This document shows, piece by piece, positions 1 through 5,610 of a stretch of DNA of 13,552 nucleotides. The position numbers and the translations under genes were made by a program. The notes under the pieces were generated by a model that saw only the letters and a list, made by a program, of their open reading frames with translations, was not told the origin of the DNA and searched no databases. Position 1 is the first letter of the stretch, and every line of letters starts with the position of its first letter. The stretch comes from Ghiorsea sp. (GTDB lineage Bacteria > Pseudomonadota > Zetaproteobacteria > Mariprofundales > Mariprofundaceae), in assembly GCA_027053695.1 (NCBI GenBank), contig JALUHL010000066.1, positions 1 to 13,552 of the forward strand, in the 5' to 3' direction.

Positions 1-119
1 GCCGTTTGCCTTGAATAGCCAGCGGTATTGACGTTGGCAATATTATGCGAAACCACATCCATAGCTTTTTGTTGGGAGCGCAGGCTAGAGGCAGCAATAT
101 TTAAACCTTGGAAACTCAT
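1..119 (-). CDS. flgK: Flagellar hook-associated protein 1 FlgK, N-terminal 39 residues (cut by window edge)
   Basis: FlgK forms the first hook-filament junction zone outside the cell and is exported by the flagellar type III system. Only the N-terminus is present. It begins MSFQGLNIAASSLRSQQKAM and continues with an NIANVNTAGYSRQ segment, the signature start of FlgK-type axial proteins; the Y-S-R-Q ending is typical of FlgK rather than FlgG or FlgF. The start codon (119-117) overlaps the flgN stop in an ATGA junction, so translation is probably coupled to flgN, whose product is the expected export chaperone of FlgK. The gene continues beyond position 1. Identification is firm even though only 39 codons are visible. 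Confidence 0.9.
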   Translation of the reverse strand, partial: MSFQGLNIAASSLRSQQKAMDVVSHNIANVNTAGYSRQT

Positions 120-574
120 CGTACAGCTTGTGTTGCATAACTTTGATATGTGGGTTGCGCTTCAACGGCACCAATATGTTGCAAGATATTGGTGGTCACA
201 TTCCATGCAGCACGCAAGCGCACATGATTTTCAAGATGGTCGCGCTCCAAGGCCTGTATGCGTCGCACCAATTCAATGCGCATGTTTTGCAGCTCATCCA
301 CATATTCAGATGCAAAATGTTCAATCATATAAGCCATGGGTTGGTTGGTTGTGGGTATATCAAGCTGCTGAGCTAAGACGTGGCACTGGCTTTCTAGCTC
401 ATGTAGCGTACTTTGGCTTTTTGCTCTGCGTTCGAGCAGTGCTGTGAGCGCATGGGCATCAAAGCTTTGCATGGCCTCACGCTCTTCAAATATGATGGTT
501 TCTTGTTCTTGAACACAGTCAACCATAGCGTGAAGCAGTGTTTTGATGTTTTGAGATAGAGAATTTGGCATCAT
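116..574 (-). CDS. flgN: FlgN-type flagellar export chaperone
   Basis: This encodes 152 residues and is predicted to be a cytoplasmic chaperone that keeps FlgK and FlgL export-competent. The protein looks almost entirely alpha-helical. It has an N-terminal coiled-coil-like stretch (about 1-60, including ALLERRAKSQSTLHELES) and the C-terminal NHVRLRAAWNVTTNILQHIG segment that matches the FlgN substrate-binding helix pattern. Family conservation is low, so position carries much of the weight: it sits directly between flgM and flgK, as in many proteobacteria. The start ATG abuts the flgM TAA stop (TAAATGATG, two tandem ATGs), and its own stop overlaps the flgK ATG. The ribosome site (GGGG) is weak, which suggests coupling to flgM. 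Confidence 0.85.
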   Translation of the reverse strand: MMPNSLSQNIKTLLHAMVDCVQEQETIIFEEREAMQSFDAHALTALLERRAKSQSTLHELESQCHVLAQQLDIPTTNQPMAYMIEHFASEYVDELQNMRIELVRRIQALERDHLENHVRLRAAWNVTTNILQHIGAVEAQPTYQSYATQAVR

Positions 575-859
575 TTAACCCCAAGCATGTTCGGATAAAG
601 CATTGCGTACGATATGGGAGGCAATGGCTTTATTGTTCATGGTATAGCTGCCATTTTCCAGCGCATCGCGAATGCCTTCAATTTGATCTAAGCGTACATC
701 AGGCATCTCCGATAAAAGCACTTTGGCGCGCTCTTTGAGCCCAGCAGCATCGGAAACTTTAACGCGGTCTGACGCTCTGCTTTTGCTCGCAGCTTTTTTG
801 GTTTTGCCAGAAGATTTATGGATGCCCATAGGTTGATTTGAGCCTGTGATTCTAACCAT
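575..859 (-). CDS. flgM: Anti-sigma-28 factor FlgM
   Basis: FlgM binds sigma-28 (FliA) in the cytoplasm and blocks late flagellar transcription until it is exported through the finished hook-basal body. From the ATG at 859 the protein has 94 residues, the normal family size. The N-terminal half is polar, Lys/Ser-rich and probably disordered (residues 10-45). The C-terminal half carries the sigma-binding helices (ERAKVLLSEMPDVRLDQI, then GIRDALENGSYTMNNKAIA). An upstream in-frame TTG at 871 would add MEVH, but a perfect GGAGG overlaps that codon and lies 5 bases before the ATG at 859, so the ATG is preferred. The gene overlaps the 3' end of flgJ by 8 bases. It is probably transcribed both by read-through from flgF and from the sigma-28 site inside flgJ. 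Confidence 0.92.
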   Translation of the reverse strand: MVRITGSNQPMGIHKSSGKTKKAASKSRASDRVKVSDAAGLKERAKVLLSEMPDVRLDQIEGIRDALENGSYTMNNKAIASHIVRNALSEHAWG

Positions 860-1316
860 GTGGACCTCCAAGTTTGGGTTTAGGGATGTTGGTCTTCAAT
901 GTATCGGCAATATCTTGTATGGCTTGAGCTTGGGTTGATGAATCATCAGTAAGACCATCGCGTTGCATCTGCTTATACATGTTCATGGCTAGGCCTAAAG
1001 GTGCTTTTTTGCTACCGTTCTCAGCAATGGCTTGGTCCATCATGCTGTTGTACATGTCGCTGGCATAACCGCGAGGCATAAGCTCTGATTCAGGTACAGT
1101 TTTACGCATAGCCTGCATCATTTGTTGTAAAAAAACGGCCTCAAATTGGCAGCAAGCATCCCACATTTCTAAATCTTTGATTTCAATGGGTTTATCCGCA
1201 TGTACAGCATGAAAGGACTTGCTTGGTGGTATATTAGCTTGTTTATTCTCCAAGGGTTTCATGGTGGGTTCGCGCTTTAACACTTGCCCAATAATGGTTT
1301 CGACTAAATCACGCAT
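852..1316 (-). CDS. flgJ: Rod-binding protein FlgJ, single-domain form without muramidase
   Basis: This encodes 154 residues. The rod-binding domain spans roughly residues 50-118 and shows the family pattern: a CCQFEAVFLQQMMQAMRKTV helix, then GYASDMYNSMMDQAIAENG, and GLAMNMYKQM. FlgJ acts in the periplasm as a cap or scaffold for rod assembly. Gamma- and betaproteobacterial FlgJ usually adds a C-terminal peptidoglycan hydrolase domain to reach about 300 residues; that domain is absent here and the protein ends shortly after the rod-binding part. The ATG at 1316 shares one base with the flgI TGA stop (TGATG), favouring coupled translation over the in-frame TTG at 1319. The gene overlaps flgM at its 3' end and carries the candidate flgM promoter. 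Confidence 0.9.
   Translation of the reverse strand: MRDLVETIIGQVLKREPTMKPLENKQANIPPSKSFHAVHADKPIEIKDLEMWDACCQFEAVFLQQMMQAMRKTVPESELMPRGYASDMYNSMMDQAIAENGSKKAPLGLAMNMYKQMQRDGLTDDSSTQAQAIQDIADTLKTNIPKPKLGGPHG
865..869 (-). promoter_or_regulatory. Shine-Dalgarno site that fixes the flgM start
   Basis: The minus strand reads GGAGG at 869-865, five bases upstream of ATG 859-857. It overlaps the alternative TTG start codon at 871-869, so that longer start is unlikely to be used. Confidence 0.8.
901..927 (-). promoter_or_regulatory. Sigma-28 (FliA) promoter for flgMNK, inside the flgJ coding region
   Basis: The minus strand reads TCAAGCCA (927-920), an 11-base spacer, then GCCGATAC (908-901). The enterobacterial sigma-28 consensus is TAAAGTTT-N11-GCCGATAA. 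The -10 element matches at 7 of 8 positions, the TAAAG core of the -35 at 4 of 5, and the spacing is exact. Transcription would start near 894, leaving a leader of about 35 bases before the flgM ATG at 859. A sigma-28 promoter dedicated to flgM is the classical feedback arrangement in enteric bacteria. The site lies in the IQDIADTL codons of flgJ, so coding constraint could explain part of the match. Confidence 0.65.
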
Positions 1317-2404
1317 CAAAGCACCCGAAGTTCTGCATGTAATGCGCCTGCTGCTTTAATGGCTTGTAAGACGGCAATTAAATCGCTGGGTGTGGCACCG
1401 ACCGCATTCAGGGCAGAGACCAAGGAAGCAAGGCTCACTTGCCTTGGTAAGACCACAAGTTGCGCTTCATCCTCTTGTACATTTACGTTTGTGGAAGGGG
1501 TGGATGTGGTGCTTCCATTTGAAAAAGCAAAAGGCTGGGATACATCAGCACTTTCCACTACGCTTACACTGATATTACCATGAGACACAGCAACGGTTTC
1601 AATGGTGACACCTTGCCCCATGACAATCGTGCCTGTGCGCTCATCCACCACGACTATGGCGGGTGTATCCGTGCGAAGTTGCAATTGTTCCAGTTCAGCA
1701 ATCAGCGCTATAGCATCACCGCTAGGGTTCCACACTTCAATCGTGCCTGCATCTAAGGCTTTTGCCATGCCTTTGCCCATGGCAGCATTGATGACCTTTT
1801 TCATCCGTTGTACGGTGGTAAAATCAGGGGTTCTTAGCATGACTGTGATTTTATCCTGCCCTGCTTGTAAGCCGCGAGGTGCAGCTTTTTCAATGCGGGC
1901 TCCATTGGGTATTTTTCCTACTGTTGGATGATTTTTTACACTGTTTCCAGCGGCTCCTGTAATCGCAAAACCACCCACAGAAAGCCCGCCTTGAGCCACA
2001 GCATAAGCTTGACCATCGCCACCCAATAACGGTGTGATAAGCAGGGTTCCACCACGCAAACTTTTACTATCACCCAAGCTGGAAATCGTCACGTCCAGTT
2101 GTTGCCCGGGTCTTGCAAAGGGAGGAAGTTCTGCGGTCACAATGACAGCAGCAATATTTTTAGGCTTCATTTTTTTAATGTCAGCACGCACATTCACACC
2201 AAACCGCTCTAACATGGCGGTGATACTGCTGATGGTAAAAGGAGAAGAGTTTGAACTATCTCCTGTACCATTCAGGCCAACAACAATACCGTATCCAATC
2301 AAGGCATTGGCACGCACGCCTTGAATATCAGCCAAGTCTTTGATGCGCTCGGCTTGCGCAGAAAAGGCAAAGAAGCAAAAGAAAGCTAAGGTAAAATATT
2401 TCAT
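1316..2404 (-). CDS. flgI: Flagellar P-ring protein FlgI
   Basis: FlgI forms the periplasmic P ring around the distal rod in the peptidoglycan layer. From the ATG at 2404 it has 362 residues, normal for the family. It starts with a Sec signal peptide (MKYFTLAFFCFFAFSAQA, probable cleavage before ERIKDL). The family-defining IKDLADIQGVRANALIGYG and VVGLNGTGDSS follow directly. Later hallmarks include TVMLRTPDFTTVQRMKKVIN, the TGTIVMGQGVTI segment, and the C-terminal LNAVGATPSDLIAVLQAIKA. An AGGAG at 2414-2410 lies 5 bases before this ATG but only 2 before the adjacent ATG at 2407, so 2404 is preferred; the in-frame TTG at 2425 lies inside flgH. The stop overlaps flgJ by one base. FlgA and FlgH, its assembly chaperone and outer partner ring, are encoded immediately upstream. 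Confidence 0.96.
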   Translation of the reverse strand: MKYFTLAFFCFFAFSAQAERIKDLADIQGVRANALIGYGIVVGLNGTGDSSNSSPFTISSITAMLERFGVNVRADIKKMKPKNIAAVIVTAELPPFARPGQQLDVTISSLGDSKSLRGGTLLITPLLGGDGQAYAVAQGGLSVGGFAITGAAGNSVKNHPTVGKIPNGARIEKAAPRGLQAGQDKITVMLRTPDFTTVQRMKKVINAAMGKGMAKALDAGTIEVWNPSGDAIALIAELEQLQLRTDTPAIVVVDERTGTIVMGQGVTIETVAVSHGNISVSVVESADVSQPFAFSNGSTTSTPSTNVNVQEDEAQLVVLPRQVSLASLVSALNAVGATPSDLIAVLQAIKAAGALHAELRVL

Positions 2405-2409
2405 CATGT

Positions 2410-2414
2410 CTCCT
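2410..2414 (-). promoter_or_regulatory. Shine-Dalgarno site that selects the flgI start
   Basis: The minus strand reads AGGAG at 2414-2410, overlapping the flgH TAG stop. Tandem ATG codons follow at 2407 and 2404. The 5-base spacing to the second makes it the likelier start, giving a compact signal peptide beginning MKYF. Confidence 0.65.
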
Positions 2415-3090
2415 AAAATGGCCAAATCACATCTAGGCTTTGCCCAAGCCAGCCTTCGTCTGTCATGGCTGCCAAAGAGCCGCCACTGCCATAGCTAACT
2501 TTGGCTTGTGCAACTTGCGCTGAAACAATGGTGTTATTGGCTGAAATATCAGAGGGACGAATCACGCCAGAAAAGGTTAGCGCTTGTGGTTGCTGATTGA
2601 TGCTCACTTCGCGCCGCCCTATAATTTTCATGTTGCCGTTGGGGTATACTTCAGTAACCACGGCGGTGACGCTTGCCACCAAAGAATCGGAATTGGTGGT
2701 TTCACCAGAGCCCGCAAAGCTTTTGTTGTTGTTGGTGTCCATGGCTAGAGCAGGGTTAAAGTTGGGTGCAATACTTTTCTCTAGACCAAACAACCCTTTA
2801 AGGCTGGAGCTGTGTTTTGATTTCCTACTTTTTTTGGTGCCCAATGAGCGTGTGGCACTGGCTGTTTCTTGTACCAAGACCATCACCAAATCACCGACTT
2901 GGTGCGCTTTAGGGTCGGTAAACATGGTGGAGCCACTGTTGTTCCAGAGTGAACCTGATTGTGTGTTACTTTGCTGATGTTGCCCAAGCGCAAAATCAAT
3001 GATGGGTTTATTTTTATCTGTTGTAATCAATGTTTTGCTGGGTGTGCAAGCGCTTAACGCAAGGATAAAAAGAATGGAAAAGTAACGCAT
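2413..3090 (-). CDS. flgH: Flagellar L-ring lipoprotein FlgH
   Basis: FlgH forms the outer-membrane L ring, the bushing through which the rod passes. The protein has 225 residues. It begins with a lipoprotein signal peptide, MRYFSILFILALSAC, whose lipobox L-S-A-C puts the lipidated cysteine at residue 15. Family hallmarks follow: SLWNNSGSTMFTDPKAHQVGDLVMVLVQETASA, here broken by short variants, then GSGETTNSDSLVASVTAVV, VYPNGNMKIIGRREVSIN, FSGVIRPSDISANNTIVSAQ, and the C-terminal GWLGQSLDVIWPF. The ATG shares one base with the flgA stop (TAATG) and is preceded by GGAGG six bases upstream within the end of flgA. The family is typically 220-240 residues long, so the gene appears intact. Confidence 0.96.
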   Translation of the reverse strand: MRYFSILFILALSACTPSKTLITTDKNKPIIDFALGQHQQSNTQSGSLWNNSGSTMFTDPKAHQVGDLVMVLVQETASATRSLGTKKSRKSKHSSSLKGLFGLEKSIAPNFNPALAMDTNNNKSFAGSGETTNSDSLVASVTAVVTEVYPNGNMKIIGRREVSINQQPQALTFSGVIRPSDISANNTIVSAQVAQAKVSYGSGGSLAAMTDEGWLGQSLDVIWPF

Positions 3091-3773
3091 TATGAACCTC
3101 CAGAATATACAGCAACGGTATGGGCATCTTGGATGATGCTTTGCAGGGTTTGTTTGCTGCGTATATTTTTGACAAGCAGACGATCGCCTTGACGGCCTGA
3201 TTTTAAGGCAATGCCCGCAGCACGAACTTTGATGCCAGCGACTTCAGCTAAGATGGTGATGCTATCGCCGCGTTGAATCAGTGGTGGGCGCTTAAATGCT
3301 GAGGATAACACGACCTGATGTTTGCGCAGTTTACGCAAGCTTTTTAAACCAATAACATCAGAAATGTTCTGCCATGTTTGCCCGCGAAGACCTGTGACTT
3401 CAGCATGAGAGACGGTAAGCATATTCTTGTTGAGAATGGCTTGAGCAGGGATATCTTGTTTTAGGCGGACAACGTCTGCCATCCAGCGCACTTCAGTATT
3501 GATATACCAACGACGGAGTTGTTTGCCTTGCCCTGTTTCGGCAATAAGGGATACACGGCGTGGTAAAAAATGCAGCTTGGGCAATGACCAATGAATATGT
3601 CCTTTAATATTAGGTAACGTTGGCATGTGAACAAGCTCTGCCGTTACGCCATGCACGGTAGGTTTGGCGGCAAAAAATGCCGCCAGCGATGCTTGCGCAT
3701 CATTGTTGGGTGCAGGCTGCGCAAAAGCAGGGCTTTGCAGCAAAAGCAGAAAACAAAACAAGCCACTAAACAT
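3090..3773 (-). CDS. flgA: Flagellar P-ring assembly chaperone FlgA
   Basis: FlgA is a periplasmic chaperone required for FlgI polymerisation into the P ring. The protein has 227 residues. A signal peptide (MFSGLFCFLLLLQSPAFA, probable cleavage before QPAP) is followed by a divergent N-terminal domain (about 30-95), a SAF domain (about 100-160, containing RLKQDIPAQAILNKNMLT) and a C-terminal beta-rich domain (about 163-227, containing LIQRGDSITILAEVAGIKVR and the terminal SIIQDAHTVAVYSG). Those two C-terminal blocks are the conserved FlgA signature. Its ATG abuts the flgG TAA stop with no clear ribosome site, so translation is probably coupled to flgG. Placement just before flgH and flgI fits its role with the P ring. 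Confidence 0.93.
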   Translation of the reverse strand: MFSGLFCFLLLLQSPAFAQPAPNNDAQASLAAFFAAKPTVHGVTAELVHMPTLPNIKGHIHWSLPKLHFLPRRVSLIAETGQGKQLRRWYINTEVRWMADVVRLKQDIPAQAILNKNMLTVSHAEVTGLRGQTWQNISDVIGLKSLRKLRKHQVVLSSAFKRPPLIQRGDSITILAEVAGIKVRAAGIALKSGRQGDRLLVKNIRSKQTLQSIIQDAHTVAVYSGGS

Positions 3774-4562
3774 TTAGCGTTTTAGTCCGTTGGCGTTTTG
3801 TAGCATTTCATCGGCAGCCTGTACGGATTTGGAGTTCATTTCGTAAGCGCGTTGAGCTGCGATAAGATTGACCATTTCATCCACCATATTCACATTGGAC
3901 ATTTCAATCATGCCTTGCCCCAAACCACCAAAACCATTTTCGCCGGGTGTGCCAGTCAGCGGTTGCCCAGAAGCATTGGATGCTTGAAAAATAGAATTGC
4001 CAAGGTGAGTTAGTCCTGCGGGGTTGCTAAAATCAACGGTTTGAAGCTGACCAACCACAGTAGAAATGCCACCAGGCTGTTCTATGGATACAGTGCCATC
4101 ATGTCCGATGTTAATGTTGAGGGTATCCGCGGGTAAGGTGATGCTGGGTTGCACTACATTACCATTGGATGTAACCAACTGACCTTGTGCATCACGGCTA
4201 AAAGAGCCCGAACGCGTATAACCAACTTCACCATTGGGCAACTGGATTTGGAAAAAACCTCGACCTTGAATAGCCATATCTAAAGCATTGCTGGTTTGTT
4301 GAAAGCTGCCTTCAGAGAATACATATTCGATGCTGGCTGTTTTCACACCTAGACCCACCTGAATGCCTGAGGGAAGCTGCGTGCCAGCGGCACTGGCTTC
4401 TGCACCAGGTGATTTGATTTGCTGATACATTAGATCTTGGAAATTGGCTCGTCCACGCTTGAAACCTGCCGTGTTGACGTTGGCAAGGTTATTGGCAATG
4501 ACATCCACATTGGTGGTTTGTGCTGCCATGCCTGTTGCTGCTGTCCATAATGATCGCATCAT
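3774..4562 (-). CDS. flgG: Flagellar distal rod protein FlgG
   Basis: FlgG builds the distal rod of the flagellar drive shaft and is exported by the flagellar type III apparatus without a cleaved signal. The 262-residue length matches the family (about 260). The N-terminus, MMRSLWTAATGMAAQTTN followed by VIANNLANVNTAGFKRGRAN, and the FQDLMYQQIKSPGA stretch (the FlgG-specific rod insert) are near-textbook. The central part carries the FFQIQLPNGEVGYTRSGSF block. The C-terminus (SNVNMVDEMVNLIAAQRAYE, then KSVQAADEMLQ) is the axial-protein coiled-coil region. A GAGG lies nine bases before the first of two tandem ATGs. It follows flgF after a 37-base gap. Confidence 0.97.
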   Translation of the reverse strand: MMRSLWTAATGMAAQTTNVDVIANNLANVNTAGFKRGRANFQDLMYQQIKSPGAEASAAGTQLPSGIQVGLGVKTASIEYVFSEGSFQQTSNALDMAIQGRGFFQIQLPNGEVGYTRSGSFSRDAQGQLVTSNGNVVQPSITLPADTLNINIGHDGTVSIEQPGGISTVVGQLQTVDFSNPAGLTHLGNSIFQASNASGQPLTGTPGENGFGGLGQGMIEMSNVNMVDEMVNLIAAQRAYEMNSKSVQAADEMLQNANGLKR

Positions 4563-4599
4563 AATATATTACCTCGTGTGACATTCATTTTTGGTGTGG

Positions 4600-5343
4600 T
4601 TAACCTTGTATCTTGCCAACATCTGAGCTGAGTTGCCCTGCAAGTTGGTTGTATTGCTCGACAATTTTCATGGATGATTCATAGGCGCGAAGTGTGGCGA
4701 CCATTTCTGTCATCGCTAAAACTGAATTCACATTGGAGGTTTCAATGGCACCATGTTGCACGATGATGTCACCTTCGCTGGGTTTAGTGTTACCTTCAGA
4801 TGTGGTGAGCAATGTGCCTTGAACTTGTTTGAGGTCATTTTTATTGATGAGGGTGACCAAACCAAGTTGCGCAACTTGCTCGTTATTGACGTAAATCATA
4901 CCATCATTGGTGCCTGAAATAACGCCATCAGGCAGCGTGATAGGGCTTTGCGAATTATCGAGTACAGCAAGCCCACCTTGGGTAATCAGATTGCCGTCAG
5001 CATCGCGGCTAAAGTTGCCTGCTCTTGTTAAAGCAGTGCTGCCGTCTGCTTGCTGAACTTGGAAATAACCACGGTCAACAAGGGCAAAATCAAGGGCGTT
5101 TCCTGTTTGCTTGAGATTGCCTGCTTTGGTGTCGATATATTGCGAACCCATACTTAGATAAGAGCCAGGCAGTTGTTTGCTGTTGCCTTGGGCATCCATG
5201 CTTTGCGAAAGTATGGTTTTAAACGAGGAGCGCGATGCTTTGTAGCCCACTGTGTTCACATTGGCTAAGTTATGGGTGATATTATCTAAGCGGTATTCTG
5301 CCATTTTGCTGGCAACACCTGAAATAAAGAAACCACGCTGCAT
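4600..5343 (-). CDS. flgF: Flagellar proximal rod protein FlgF
   Basis: FlgF is a minor subunit of the proximal rod. The protein has 247 residues, normal for the family. It starts MQRGFFISGVASKMAEYRLD and carries the axial-protein motif NITHNLANVNTVGYKASRSS, a central GYFQVQQADGSTALTRAGNF block, and a C-terminal QHGAIETSNVNSVLAMTEMV segment followed by LRAYESSMKIVEQYN. It is distinguished from FlgG by the shorter N-terminal rod insert and by its position as first gene. A strong GAGGAG lies 6-9 bases before the ATG. As the operon's first gene it sits about 32 bases downstream of the predicted sigma-54 transcript start, and nothing upstream on this strand is coding. Confidence 0.95.
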   Translation of the reverse strand: MQRGFFISGVASKMAEYRLDNITHNLANVNTVGYKASRSSFKTILSQSMDAQGNSKQLPGSYLSMGSQYIDTKAGNLKQTGNALDFALVDRGYFQVQQADGSTALTRAGNFSRDADGNLITQGGLAVLDNSQSPITLPDGVISGTNDGMIYVNNEQVAQLGLVTLINKNDLKQVQGTLLTTSEGNTKPSEGDIIVQHGAIETSNVNSVLAMTEMVATLRAYESSMKIVEQYNQLAGQLSSDVGKIQG

Positions 5344-5385
5344 ATCATCTCCTCAAACTCGATGTGTTATTACTATCCAAGTATG

Positions 5386-5401
5386 AGCAGGTTTGATGCC
5401 A
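5386..5401 (-). promoter_or_regulatory. Sigma-54 promoter for the flgF-flgK operon
   Basis: The minus strand reads TGGCATCAAACCTGCT from 5401 to 5386. The sigma-54 consensus is TGGCACG-N4-TTGCW. The invariant GG (-24) and GC (-12) are present with exact spacing, and TGGCA and TGC match around them. The predicted start near 5375 gives a leader of about 32 bases before the flgF ATG. Sigma-54 control of rod and ring operons through an FlrC/FleR-type activator is established in Vibrio and Pseudomonas; no activator gene lies in this window. Confidence 0.75.
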
Positions 5402-5477
5402 AGCTAGATTAGGTTGTAAGTCACTGTTTTATAAGCTATATTATTTTAGAGACACACCTCAAGAGTCAATGATAACT

Positions 5478-5504
5478 TGATGGATGGGCAGAAATTGCCG
5501 ATAA
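5478..5504 (+). promoter_or_regulatory. Candidate sigma-28 promoter upstream of the phosphoethanolamine transferase fusion gene
   Basis: The plus strand carries a perfect GCCGATAA (-10 consensus of sigma-28) at 5497-5504. The -35 slot at the standard 11-base spacing reads TGATGGAT, a poor match to TAAAGTTT (4 of 8; 2 of 4 in the TAAA core). The same bases can be read as a sigma-70 promoter, TTGATG (5477-5482) with a 17-base spacer and GATAAA (5500-5505). Either would start near 5511 and give a leader of roughly 90 bases. The -10 match suggests, but does not show, that this gene belongs to the flagellar regulon. Confidence 0.4.
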
Positions 5505-5583
5505 AGGTGATAAGATTGCTAATGTTGGGTTGTATGTCAAAGTTCCACGCCCTGCATGATTGAGGATAAGAAAAGCAAAGGTT

Positions 5584-5610
5584 ATGAACAAACATAAGTA
5601 TGCACATTAA
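5584..5610 (+). other. Possible 8-codon upstream ORF overlapping the fusion gene start
   Basis: ATG at 5584 opens MNKHKYAH and stops at TAA 5608-5610, overlapping the first codons of the fusion gene in another frame. AAAGG at 5577-5581 is only 2 bases from this ATG and 18 from the main ATG, so neither has a well-placed ribosome site. A leader-peptide or coupling role is possible; chance is equally possible. Confidence 0.2.

Noticed and set aside
28..447. 139-codon plus-strand ORF over flgK/flgN
   Set aside because: It lies opposite two well-supported overlapping flagellar genes and its translation resembles no protein; it is an antisense shadow.
860..871. Longer flgM start at TTG 871 adding MEVH
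   Set aside because: The TTG overlaps a perfect GGAGG ribosome site that is correctly spaced for the ATG at 859.
3808..3815. GCCGATGA on the minus strand inside flgG, resembling a sigma-28 -10 box
   Set aside because: The -35 slot at standard spacing (3834-3827) has no resemblance to TAAA/TCAAG, and the bases encode the conserved AADEM motif of FlgG.
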